From Centroberyx gerrardi (lineage: Eukaryota; Chordata; Actinopteri; Beryciformes; Berycidae): a stretch of 64,000 nucleotides of DNA. The notes beneath the pieces were generated by a model. That model worked only from the letters and a program-made list of their open reading frames with translations. It had not been told where the DNA came from and did no database searches. The position numbers and the translations under genes were made by a program. Where the stretch lies: the NCBI RefSeq assembly GCF_048128805.1, contig NC_136019.1:17753381-17817380 (forward strand), read 5' to 3'. Positions 51,241-62,820 of the stretch are shown here, piece by piece (within the stretch, counting starts at the first letter, position 1; each line of letters begins with the position of its first letter).

Positions 51241-51244
51241 CTGG

Positions 51245-54200
51245 ACAAAGAACAAGGACGAGGAGGAGAAGAAGACGAAGGACGAGGACAAGGGCGAGGC
51301 GAAGATGACAGACAAGCACAAGGAAGAGGAGGAGAAGAAGACCAAGGACGAGGAGGAGAAGAAGACGAAGGATGAGGAGGAGAAGAAGATGAAGGACAAG
51401 GAGAAGAAGATGAAGGACGAGGAAGAGAAGAAGACAAATGACAAGGACGAGGAGGAGAAGAAGACGAAGAACGAGAACAAGGGCGAGGCGAAGACAGACA
51501 AGCACAAGGACGAGGAGAAGAAGACGAAGGATGAGGAGGAGAAGAAGACGAAGGACGAGGAGGAGAAGAAGACGAAGGACGAGGAAGAGAAGAAGACGAA
51601 TGACAAGGACGAGGAGGAGAAGAAGACGAAGGACGAGGAGGAGAAGAAGACAAAGGACGAGGAGGAGAAGAAGACAAAGGACGAGGAGGAGAAGAAGACA
51701 AAGGACGAGGAGGAGAAGAAGACAAAGGACGAGGAGGAGAAGAAGACAAAGGACAAGGAGGAGAAGAAGACGAACAAGGACGGGGAGGAGAAGAAGACGA
51801 ACTAGGACGAGGAGGAGAAGATGAACAAGGACGAGGAGAAGAAGACGAATGACAAGGACGAGAAGAAGACGAACAAGGACGGGGAGGAGAAGAAGACGAA
51901 GGACGAGGAGGAGAAGAAGACGAAGGACGAGAACAAGGGCGAGGCGAATACGACAGACAAGCACAAGGAAGAGGAGGAGAAGAAGACAAAGGAGGAGAAG
52001 AAGACGAAGGACAAGGAGAAGAAGAAGACGAAGGACAAGGAGAAGAAGAAGACGAAGGACAAGGAGGAGAAGAAGATGAACAAGGACGAGGAGGAGAAGA
52101 AGACGAATGACAAGGACGAGGAGGAGAAGAAGACGAAGGATGAGGAGGAGAAGAAGACAAAGGACAAGGAGGAGAAGAAGACAAAGGACAAGGAGGAGAA
52201 GAAGACGAACAAGGACGGGGAGGAGAAGAAGACGAACAAGGACGAGGAGGAGAAGACGAACAAGGACGAGGAGAAGAAGACGAATGACAAGGACAAGAAG
52301 AAGACGAACAAGGACGGGGAGGAGAAGAAGACGAAGGACAAGGAGGAGAAGAAGACGAAGGACGAGGAGGAGAAGAAGACGAAGGACGAGAACAAGGGCG
52401 AGGCGAATACGACAGACAAGCACAAGGAAGAGGAGGAGAAGAAGACGAAGGACGAGGAGGAGAAGAAGACGAAGGACGAGGAGGAGAAGAAGATGAACAA
52501 GGACAAGGAGGAGAAGAAGACGAACAAGGACGAGAAGGAGAAGAAGACGAATGACAAGGAGGAGAAGAAGACGAACAAGGACGGGGAGGAGAAGAAGACG
52601 AACAAGGACGAGGAGGAGAAGACGAACAAGGACGAGGAGAAGAAGACGAATGACAAGGACGAGAAGAAGACGAACAAGGACGGGGAGGAGAAGAAGACGA
52701 AGGACGAGGAGTAGAAGAAGACGAATGACAAGGACGAGGAGGAGAAGAAGACGAAGGACGAGAACAAGGGCGAGGCGAATACGACAGACAAGCACAAGGA
52801 AGAGGAGGAGAAGAAGACGAAGGACGAGGAGGAGAAGAAGATGAACAAGGACGAGGAGGAGAAGAAGACGAACAAGGACGAGAAGGAGAAGAAGACGAAT
52901 GACAAGGACGAGGAGGAGAAGAAGACGAATGACGAGGAGGAGAAGATGAACAAGGACGAGGAGAAGAAGACGAATGACAAGGACGAGAAGAAGACAAACA
53001 AGGACGGGGAGGAGAAGAAGACGAAGGACGAGGAGGAGAAGAAGACGAAGGACGAGGAGGAGAAGAAGACGAATGACAAGGACGAGGAGGAGAAGAAGAC
53101 GAAGGACGAGAACAAGGGCGAGGCGAATACGACAGACAAGCACAAGGAAGAGGAGGAGAAGAAGACAAAGGACGAGGAGGAGAAGAAGACGAAGGACAAG
53201 GAGGAGAAGAAGACGAAGGACAAGGAGGAGAAGAAGATGAACAAGGACAAGGAGGAGAAGAAGACGAACAAGGACGAGAAGGAGAAGAAGACGAATGACA
53301 AGGACGAGGAGGAGAAGAAGACGAATGACAAGGACAAGGAGGAGAAGAAGACGAAGGATGAGGAGGAGAAGAAGACAAAGGACAAGGAGGAGAAGAAGAC
53401 GAACAAGGACGGGGAGGAGAAGAAGACGAACAAGGACGGGGAGGAGAAGAAGACGAACAAGGACGAGGAGAAGACGAACAAGGACGAGGAGAAGAAGACG
53501 AATGACAAGGACGAGAAGAAGACGAACAAGGACGGGGAGGAGAAGAAGACGAAGGACGAGGAGGAGAAGAAGACGAATGACAAGGACGAGGAGGAGAAGA
53601 AGACGAAGGACAAGAACAAGGGCGAGGCGAATACGACAGACAAGCACAAGGAAGAGGAGGAGAAGAAGACGAAGGACGAGGAGGAGAAGAAGACGAAGGA
53701 CGAGGAGGAGAAGAAGATGAACAAGGACGAGGAGGAGAAGAAGACGAACAAGGACGAGAAGGAGAAGAAGACGAATGACAAGGACGAGGAGGAGAAGAAG
53801 ACGAATGACAAGGACGAGGAGGAGAAGACGAAGGACGAGAACAAGGGCGAGGCGAAGACGACAGACAAGCACAAGGAAGAGGAGGAGAAGAAGACCAAGG
53901 ACGAGGATGAGAAGAAGACCAAGGACGAGAACAAGGGCGAGGTGAAGATGAAGGACGAGAACAAGGGCGAGGCGAAGACGACAGACAAGCACAAGGACGA
54001 GGAGGAGAAGAAGACGAAGGATGAGGAGGAGAAGAAGACGAAGGACAAGGAGGAGAAGAAGACGAACAAGGACGAGGAGGAGAAGAAGACGAAGGACGAG
54101 GAGGAGAAGAAGACGAATCACAAGGACGAGGAGGAGAAGAAGACGAAGGACGAGAACAAGGGCGAGGCGAAGACGACAGACAAGCACAAGGACGAGGAGG

Positions 54201-55041
54201 AGAAGAAGACGAAGGATGAGGAGGAGAAGAAGACGAAGGACAAGGAGGAGAAGAAGACGAACAAGGACGAGGAGGAGAAGAAGACGAAGGACGAGAACAA
54301 GGGCGAGGCGAAGACGACAGACAAGCACAAGGAAGAGGAGGAGGAGAAGAAGAAGAAGGACGAGGAGGAGAAGAAGACGAAGGACAAGGAGGAGAAGAAG
54401 ACGAAGGACGAGGAGGAGGAGAAGACGAACAAGGACGAGGAGGAGAAGACAAACAAGGACGAGGAGGAGAAGAAGACGAGTGACAAGGACGAGGAGGAGA
54501 AGAAGATGAAGGACGAGAACAAGGGCGAGGCGAAGACGACAGACAAGCACAAGGACGAGGAGGAGAAGAAGACGAAGGATGAGGAGGAGAAGAAGACGAA
54601 GGACAAGGAGGAGAAGAAGACGAACAAGGACGGGGAGGAGAAGAAGACGAACAAGGACGAGGAGGAGAAGAAGACGAACAAGGACAAGGAGGAGAAGAAG
54701 ACAAATAACAAGGACGAGGAGGAGAAGAAGACGAAGGACGAGAACAAGGGCGAGGCGAAGATGACAGACAAGCACAAGGAAGAGGAGGAGAAGAAGACGA
54801 AGGACAAGGATGAGAAGAAGACGAACAAGGACGGGGAGGAGAAGAAGACGAACAAGGACGAGGAGGAGAAGACGAACAAGGACGAGGAGGAGAAGAAGAC
54901 GAATGACAAGGACGAGGAGGAGAAGAAGACGAAGGACGAGAACAAGGGCGAGGCGAAGACGACAGACAAGCACAAGGAAGAGGAGGAGAAGAAGACCAAG
55001 GACAAGGATGAGGATGAGAAGAAGACGAAGGAAAAGGACAA
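51245..55041 (+). repeat. 3.8-kb GA-rich satellite of 24-bp and related units
   Basis: The plus strand is almost all purine with periodic C and T. The basic 24-bp unit would read DEEEKKTK. Longer modules include one reading DENKGEAKTTDKHK; its GGGCGAGG core occurs 15 times between 51291 and 54945. Every unit is a multiple of 3, so one plus frame (position mod 3 = 2) stays open for the whole array apart from two stops near 51805 and 52714. Minus-strand frames run for more than 1200 codons because CTC/CTT/GTC-rich DNA cannot form stops. No promoter, splice structure or conserved domain is seen, and both flanks are the non-coding minisatellite. I therefore call it a satellite, not a gene. The left edge is after GTGCAGTTCTGGA and the right edge before GTGGTTTTACTGGG. 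Confidence 0.9.
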
Positions 55042-55420
55042 GTGGTTTTACTGGGAATCACCCAGTATCCTACAGAGAGACAAGGAAGGATGTCCGCACA
55101 CTGAATATAAGCTCCTAAATATTTTTTTTGCGACGTTTTCGACCAGCACGGTGAAGACCATGCTGGTGCTTATATTCAGGGCAGACATCCTTCCTTGTCT
55201 TTCTGTAAGTTGCTGTTTTTGTCCTGCACCTGTACCCAAGTTGGGTTGGATGTGCACACCATTCTACTTTTTCTAATTACCCAGTATCCACCAGTATAAG
55301 ACTGTGGTTGTACTGGCATGCACCCAGTGGCCAACAGTTGATGTCTGTGGTTGTACTGGGTTCTTCTCAGGGGCAAACGGTAAAAGAATGTGGTAGTACT
55401 GGGAAGTAGCCAGTAGCCAA
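55042..55420. repeat. Minisatellite block 5 and right flank of the satellite
   Basis: TACTGGGAATCACCCAGTA resumes right after the satellite, with further units at 55270-55420. A foldback sequence interrupts the block. Confidence 0.8.
55072..55206. mobile_element. Small foldback sequence
   Basis: The left arm 55072-55112 and right arm 55168-55206 are near-perfect reverse complements sharing GACAAGGAAGGATGTC-type sequence and CTGAATATAAGC. The loop has a smaller hairpin ACCAGCA/TGCTGGT. It lies inside the minisatellite and has no coding capacity. Confidence 0.7.
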
Positions 55421-56159
55421 CAATAAGGGAGGTATCAAATGCAATGACAAAAAAAGTTCCAGTATTGGCCAAGGGAACTGTCCACAGTTCTTGAGCCAAG
55501 AGGACAGGCTGCTCTTCATGTTCCTGTTTCTTGTTTCCATGTCCTCAGGTCGGTCAATGAAACTTAATTCAGTCCTATCATAAGTTTCATAGAGCATAGA
55601 ATTGGTATTGCAGGTAACAAAAATACAATGCTTTAAACTCAAAATTTTTAAACTTAGCAGTTTAGAGCCGGCCTGGTAGAAGACCTTTTCGAAATTATGA
55701 GGAGCCACTCTTCTATTCGATGTATATTCAGTACACTAAGCAGCACTTCATTAAATACAATTCAACTAAATAAATGTTGTGATTGTGTTGATGTAGTGCT
55801 GTTTTGTAGATGATATATATTGCTGAATTTATCAGAAGACTAATGATTCATAAAATGTCTTAAAATATATTTTGCCAGGTATGCACTTTTTCTGATGAAA
55901 AGAGCAACATTAACATGGTAAATTTTTTGACTGGAATTTGGAGTGATGCTCTCTCCATAAAAGAGACACCGGCTAGTGACGCCTGCTTGCCAGTTTGCTA
56001 AAATGTCTTGCTGCTATTTGTACCAACACAGCTTGACTCAGTGACAATGTGCACCCCCTCTATCTGTGCTTCACAACGATCATAGCCTGACAGTTTTCAG
56101 TGTATTCAGATAGTTTACTGTCTTGAACATGTACTCATAATTCTGTTTTTGTTTTTCAG
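55421..56159. other. Intergenic DNA, nothing recognised
   Basis: AT-rich, short frames only, no splice-linked coding blocks. Confidence 0.4.
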
Positions 56160-56388
56160 TTGAAGAGGTGAAAAGTCTGTCGACACTAAAATGCCTGCCA
56201 AGTGCAAGTGGACACAAGCGGTCACTTTCAGACAGCACACCTTTTTAGTCTTGCCTTTTATTATATATTTTATTATCTTATTTTTTCTAACTTTTCCCAC
56301 TTGCACTTTGTTCCTCTATTATCTAAAGCACATTGAACTTCACTTGTTGGATGAAATGCGCTATATAAATAAAGTTTGATTGATTGAA
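56160..56388 (+). mobile_element. LINE/SINE 3' end (L2-type tail)
   Basis: It ends GAAATGCGCTATATAAATAA then AGTTTGATTGATTGA, the common 3' terminus of teleost L2-like retroposons with a short tandem tail. The upstream ~200 bases are likely part of the same 5'-truncated copy. Confidence 0.6.
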
Positions 56389-56542
56389 GAACCTCTCCAT
56401 TGACTCATTGTTATAGTTGTACATCAGGGATGGGGTCAACTGACTTCAATTCCATCAATTAAATATAGGCCTGTGCCTAACAGTTTCAATTACATTATGA
56501 ATTTGAGGTGGAAGTAGTGGAAATATTTTTGTAATTTTTTTC

Positions 56543-56581
56543 AAAGACTGACTTGATCATGCAGTGATCAAGTCAGTCTTT
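56543..56581. repeat. Perfect 17-bp inverted repeat, 5-nt loop
   Basis: AAAGACTGACTTGATCA at 56543-56559 is exactly reversed and complemented at 56565-56581 around TGCAG. Confidence 0.95.
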
Positions 56582-56599
56582 AAGTCTTACAGTTTAATT

Positions 56600-57268
56600 G
56601 TAATCTGAAAGCAATTTAATATAAATATGTTACTGAGGCTGGGTAATCCCTTGGATTACGTTACTGAATCCAATTTTGATGAGGTAACTATAGTAGTATC
56701 TGTATCCTCTATAATATCCCCAACATTCAAAACAATTGAAAGATAGTTTATTGGCATGAAACACAAAAGTGCTTATTGCCAAAGTAAACAAAACCAAAAA
56801 ATATAGCATTTAGCAACCATGCCAATATGATATTAATAACAACAAATGGTCCAAGAGGATCAAATCAATAGATCAGTTTACTTGGGACATACGATCTGCA
56901 TTCCCAAGATTTTGGTTTTCTTTGTCAATGTCCCTCCTGTCTGAAATTGCAACAGGTTAATACATATTTTGCTGCAAGTGAGTTAGCATTTTGTTATTGA
57001 CCAAACTGTTTGGCTCTGAACAGAATGACATTAAATTAAAACTCATTATGGAATGTTATTGAAATTACCAGACCTATCTTAATACCTTTGCTGCCAGAAA
57101 AGAATGTAAATGGATTTAGTTATTGATTTAGTTATCACCATTTATCCTGACAGTGTGTATCTTTATTCCATTAATTCCTCCATTCATCCATCCATCCACC
57201 TATCATTCCAGGTATTAAATGATTAAATGATAGCCTGACGTTCACACACAGAAACCCATGTATATGCG
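56600..57268. other. Intergenic DNA, nothing recognised
   Basis: AT-rich sequence with no gene. A CATC-type short repeat lies near 57182-57200. Confidence 0.4.
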
Positions 57269-57293
57269 TACACACACACACACACACACACAC
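57269..57293. repeat. (CA)n microsatellite at the edge of the right inverted arm
   Basis: This CA run is the counterpart of the long GT run at the edge of the left arm (42674). Confidence 0.9.
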
Positions 57294-58085
57294 AGTTTGT
57301 GTCCGAGGTTGGTGAGTTATTCTTTGTTGATGCTGCTACCATCCATCACCAGAAGGGGGAGACAGCAGACGACCTAAAGAGGACGGAAGCAAAGGAAACT
57401 GTGATTATGTGGCCACATTTTTCAAAGTCTTGCATATATCATGTTAAAAATGTCCCATATAAAAAAAGTTCTGCATTTATTTTGTCCAGGTTTTTGTCTG
57501 TGTACTAGAAACCCTTATCTGAATTTGTTGCAACTATAGTTAACAGTAAGTAAGTTGTAGCAGTAGTCTCATTCAAATGGAGTTTTCATTAATATAGCTT
57601 TTATTCAGAAACAAGATCATTGTGTGAAAAAAGGGCAAGGATATCCACTGACACCAAAAGACCTGCCTTATTCTGTTCAATATAAAAACTCTTAAAAAAA
57701 ACAACACACAATTAATGTGCTTTTAAGTAGTCTTAAACAGACATATTTGTTTTAAAATGATGGAACAAAATGCTTAACAAGCACAGTCATACATTCAAGT
57801 GTTTTTGCCTTGTGTACCAACAAAGTTCATAAAGCACACAAAACTAAACTAACATGAGGTCAGATTTGTTTTATTTGGGTGATTCTGGAGGATTAAAGTA
57901 TACATCATGGTTATATGAAAATTACCTTTTATGAGGAAGATTTGCCTCCTCTTCATAAATGGTATGGTCAGCATGTATGGTTGACAATGTCACGTGACCG
58001 GAAAGAGGTGGAAGCTGCATTTCTTTTCTTGAAACTCCTTATGTGGCTGTTTTCTGGCATTCCTTTAACATATAAAACATGTATA
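57294..58085 (-). repeat. Inverted duplication, right arm
   Basis: Diverged reverse-complement copy of about 41955-42675; landmarks run in mirrored order to the boundary near CATATAAAACATGTA at 58065-58080. The arms differ by many substitutions and small indels, so the duplication is not recent. Confidence 0.75.
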
Positions 58086-58104
58086 ACATCTAAAACAATA
58101 TCCC

Positions 58105-58240
58105 AGTGTTACTGAAAAGCCAGTGATAGCAAAACAATCACCAAGATTTTGTTATGTTCTTCCCTGGCATTAAATAGAGGTGAAGACACACTGACAGGGG
58201 AAACAAATGTGTTAAACTGGGACACAAATGTTGGCACACC
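58105..58240 (+). repeat. Dispersed repeat copy upstream of dock11
   Basis: Diverged partner of 44635-44770 in haus4 intron 4, same orientation. It abuts the right inverted arm. Confidence 0.5.
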
Positions 58241-58264
58241 TATAAGTGGGCCAGGTTTTTTTTT

Positions 58265-58685
<421 letters not shown>

Positions 58686-60344
58686 TAACGGTCGTACCAG
58701 CTAACGGAAGCCTGATGGTGTCACTAACTGGTTAGCCTGCTAACTACCGCTAACCTACGGGAGCTTATTGGGGAGACCCCCGCACCCCGCCCCCTCTTTG
58801 TGGAGAGCTTTTCCGTATCCCCATTTTCTAAATAGCTAACGTTCACTTTGATTTATGTCCCCGCGCTCTTCAAAACCTGCCTGTTTACTACAACAAAATT
58901 GTGTCCAGTTTTCATTGAGGGCGCTTGTCCCACTATACTGTCAAGCTTCCTACGTCTCCAGCTGACTGCACTGAATCAATTTTACCTTGGCAAATTCATA
59001 CAGCGTATTGCGAGAAGACAGCTTATTCTGAAGTGATTATAAGCCGCTAAACCGACTCCCTATGGTGGCCTCGTTTTCAAAATTGCCAGCATTACAAATA
59101 GTGTGACATTGTCCACAGGAACACATGGTTTTCCAGTCTTCTGCGGCTCCTTTTGTGTGCTGGAGAATGAGGAGCTGTGCCAGTTGGACAGCTGCAGCAT
59201 GGCTTCCCTGTCCTTGCCTTGTTGGAGCAGTGTGCCTCTTTTTCTTTTTTCTTTTTCTTTTTTTTTTTTGCTGGAAATGGCCATAACGTGCAATGGATGT
59301 CAGTTCACGCGCGTCTTCAAAATTGATGAGTATTGATAATGAAGAGTGTGCAAACCAGAAGATTTTTGTGTCTCAGTCTTTTTTTTCTCTTTTGTTAGGA
59401 ATAGGCATGCTTTTGGCTGATATTGGCTGGAACAGCCTGTAATAATGGGGGATTAGGCTCAGTGGCTTGAGATGAATAGCATTTAGGATCATGCTGATAA
59501 AGCATTTCTGTGTGTGTGTGTGTGCGTGTGTGTGAAATCATTTTGATGTGTGTGAAAGGCATGCCTCTATCCTTGACTTCCAGTGATGTCAGTGCAGATT
59601 GACTCTTGCCTACTGATATCTGCTACTGGCAGTTCTCTTTGTTATAACTAAGATCATCTGGTCGCTCATCCACTTCCTCATAATGTGATAATGACATAGT
59701 TTAAACCCAAAGCAAATTCCAGAGGAGCTGGTTGACTTGTTTGGAGATAAACTCTTGTTCCCAATGGACTGTACTGGCCTTATAGTCTTATGATGATCAT
59801 CTTCAAGAGTGTGACGCAAAGAGGACTCCACCGTAACAATCTTGTGATAAGGTCCTGATTCATGCAACACACAGGTTGGAGTGTGTGTGTGTGCCTGGGT
59901 GTATGTTTTTGAGTAGTGGTTTTTGCCCACTAATCCTTGGAGTAATGGTTGACTTGCTAACTGAGAACAAGCGCTGTTTTGTGGAGGTCGCATGGCCCGC
60001 GTTCCTCTCACATGGGGATTCCCTCAGGCATGCTGTGACCGTGCTTCCTGTGTGTGTGTATGTGTGTGTTCAGTCTTGTCTTCTGGTTTCTATATCAGTG
60101 TGTCCAGTTGTCCTGTCTTTCCATCCCCCCTGCTCTCTCTGCTCTCTCTCTGCTTCCCCACTGCTTGTCCTTTGTTAGTCTGTTCAATGGAGATACAGGC
60201 AAGCTCTGCTGTAGTCTGCCTGCCTTGAGCCGCTGTGTTCCCAGGCACAAAGTTGAGTCAAATTTTGCGGAAGTGCAACAGCTGGCATTGCAGAACACAG
60301 ACGTTTTCTCTAGGTTCAGTTCACGTGCATTGGTGCACCAATCC

Positions 60345-60585
60345 CCCTTCGGCCAATCAGAAACAAGATACATCACCCCTCCAAGTTTCATCAAAATTGT
60401 GCTGATGGTGTAGAAGTTATGGCCTTTCAAAGTTTGAAATTTTGACTTTTAATTGTAGCATCCCCATCAGGCCAATCAGTGACTGAAAATGCATCATCCC
60501 TCCCAAGTTTCATCAAAATATGAGATATCACATTTGTGTTAAAAGTTTTGACCTTTAATTGTAGCACCACTTTTAGCGTTATAGC
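60345..60585 (+). repeat. Two diverged tandem copies of a ~117-bp repeat
   Basis: Both copies contain GGCCAATCA, AAGTTTCATCAAAAT and TTTAATTGTAGCA in the same order, about 117 bases apart. Confidence 0.7.
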
Positions 60586-61302
60586 TTTCATAAATATACT
60601 AAAGGATTTAGTTTAGTCAAGATGTGTTTCCCACCGGTTCTCAGGTTATCTGTGGTGGCTGCAGGCTGGTATAAGTAAAGATACTCTTAGTTAGCCGTAT
60701 GAAAAACTTTGGAAATGCAACACAAGAAGCTCTGCTAATATGTTATTATGAGTTTGGGAATATATGGGGAATAATAGGAGGCTAATAGGAGTGAGCAGAG
60801 ACTTCGGGTAGTGAGACGGTAAGTGTCTGTTCTGCCAGTATACACAGACTGGAACACTTAGTGGGTTCAGGGTTGGGACAGTGGAGCTGCTGGCGTGTGT
60901 GCATGTGTGTGTGCCATGCATGTGTGACTTGCATGTATATTTCAGTGTGTGTGTTGTGTGTGTTCATTCATCCATTGTGCGTAATGTGTAAGCCGCCTAG
61001 CCAGCATGATAAAGCCCATATGGTTATGCTGGAGTCTGGAGTCCTTTACCTCTGCTGAACTGTAATGGGACACAGACATCTGGAAATGCACATCATCATG
61101 GTCCTAGTCCCCTCCCTCAAGGCATGCTGGGAGTTTATGTTCAGCGATTGGTGTTTGAGTGTTCTCCAGCCAGGTTGATAGCTGAGAGGAGAAAGCGTGC
61201 AACGCAATGGGAGATTATAACATAAACGAGATGAGAAAGTGGAGCCTTGCTTGCAATAGATGGCTACGCCCCAGAGTTTGGCCATGTCCTTTTAGTTTTT
61301 AA

Positions 61303-61340
<38 letters not shown>
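61303..61340. repeat. (CT)n microsatellite
   Basis: About 18 CT units in dock11 intron 1. Confidence 0.95.
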
Positions 61341-61343
<3 letters not shown>

Positions 61344-61459
61344 AATCAGTGTGCCCGCCTTGCTTGTGATTCTGCAGCTTCTGTTTCAAAAGCAGAACTC
61401 TCTTCCCCTCTCTTTTTACTTTCTCCCCCCTCCCCTCTCTCTCTCTGTAACATGATCAG

Positions 61460-61615
61460 CGCTTGCAGTGGAGCCTCTGTGCGCTGCTGAACGGAACGGT
61501 CGCCTCTGACTTGTGGCGCTGCGGTTCAGCTTGTTGCACATGACAGGAAGCAGAGCCGCTACTCCGGGTGCAGCGCCCACCCTCAGCCAAGGGTAATGCG
61601 TTAAGCAGACCTGTA
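61460..61615 (+). other. dock11: CpG-richer patch, candidate alternative first exon of dock11
   Basis: A CpG-enriched stretch in an otherwise AT-rich intron. It holds an ATG at 61540 with an open frame up to a possible donor AAGG|GTAATG near 61590. The donor phase (2) does not match the phase-0 start expected for the next dock11 exon. If it is an exon it is more likely non-coding. Confidence 0.2.
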
Positions 61616-62139
61616 GCCTCACCCTGTTGTTGTGTTGTGTGGGTGTTGGTGCTACTGCTGCTGCTGCTGGTTGTCCATAAAGCAGTACGTCTATTGTTAG
61701 TAATAAGAAAGTAATACAATACGAGTTAGGTCTTTACAGTGATGCTGCATGACTCTGTGAAACAGTCAGTGTCACTTTCAATCACCTCAGTCAGAATATC
61801 ATTAGGGTGTTATTTAGGTTAGTGGTTAGTTCTGAAGTTCCTTTTGTAACTAGCTTACTTCACAAGCCAAGTCATTGGCTGGAGAACACATAAAGAGAAA
61901 TTCCCTTTATTTGTTTGTGCTTGGATACAGGGATATTTGAGAGAGGGTTATTAAAGGTGCACATTTAACAGCTCATCCCGAAAAAGACCTGAAGAGGGAT
62001 ATGAGCCAGTATCCAGAATACTGTGTGTGCGCATGTAGACGTAGTCAGTGATAGTTTTGGAGGGAAGGCAGAAGATGGGAGGGGAGAGCAGCGAGCAGCA
62101 GGAAACAGGCAACAGCTGAACTACAACTTTTAGTACCTC

Positions 62140-62152
62140 CTCTCTCTCTCTG

Positions 62153-62185
<33 letters not shown>
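62140..62185. repeat. (TC)n microsatellite beside the hAT-like insertion
   Basis: A TC run interrupted by TGTCTCTG, ending just left of the target-site copy of the hAT-like element. Confidence 0.9.
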
Positions 62186-62195
62186 GCCCCCTCAG

Positions 62196-62820
62196 CAGAG
62201 ATGGAAAGTAACAAATTAAGAATACTTTATTACTGTACTTGAATACGATTTTCAAGTATCTCTACATAGTTTTTCTGTCACTTTTACTCACTACATTTAA
62301 AAAAAAAAACTATACTTTTTACTCACTACATTGTCAAAACAGACTCTCAGGAAATGATCAACTGACTTTTTTTTCGCATCAGACGGCTTCCATCCCGGAA
62401 GCAGCTGATCAAGTGCCAAATGTGATTGGCTGCTTGTACACCAAAGTGACGCCACCACAAAGGAGGGAAAGGGACAGAGAGAGAAGCAACATGAAGAAGA
62501 GAGAACCAATATGAGAGCAGAGAATTAACGTTGGTGAATTCAGCTGTGCTAGAATTAACGTTAGTGATTTGAGGTGCAGACTCTTTCTCATCTGTGATTC
62601 AGAGGAACACTCAACAGAGAACCAGTTTACAACATTAGAAATGCCTTTTTTAGAGGACTACATTTACTTTTATACTTTAAGTAAATGTAAGACCATGTAC
62701 TTTTATACATTGACTTGAGTAAAGGATTTGAAATGGTACTTCAACTTTTGCTAAAGTATATTTTTAGATGAGTATTTGCACTTTTACTTGAGTAATGAAT
62801 TTGTGTGCTTATCACCTCTG
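62196..62820. mobile_element. Non-autonomous hAT-like element with target-site duplication
   Basis: The 625-bp element starts CAGAGATGGAAAG and ends with the inverted partner of CAGAGGTGATAAG. It is flanked on both sides by CCCCCTCAG (62187-62195 and 62821-62829). hAT elements make 8-bp duplications; the ninth base may be chance. The inside is full of ACTTTTACTTGAGTA-like words, as in a repeat common in teleosts, and has no transposase. Confidence 0.8.

Larger units (their letters stand above)
48812..51244 (+). repeat. Duplicated unit, copy 2, with an insertion
   Basis: Same block order as copy 1, but about 0.9 kb of extra sequence (roughly 49070-49980) separates the first block from the nearly identical 49992-50860 block. 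It then carries minisatellite units at 50000-50200 and 50865-51240 and runs into the GA-rich satellite. Confidence 0.75.

Noticed and set aside
51090-55061. Minus-strand open frames of more than 1,200 codons rich in serine/proline or leucine/valine
   Set aside because: They are shadows of the GA-rich satellite: CT-rich codons cannot form stops. Flanks are non-coding minisatellite, and there is no domain or splice structure.
51179-55276. Lysine/glutamate repeat protein on the plus strand
   Set aside because: The frame is kept because all repeat units are multiples of 3. It has two internal stops and no promoter or conserved end, and its last ~80 codons run into minisatellite and foldback DNA.
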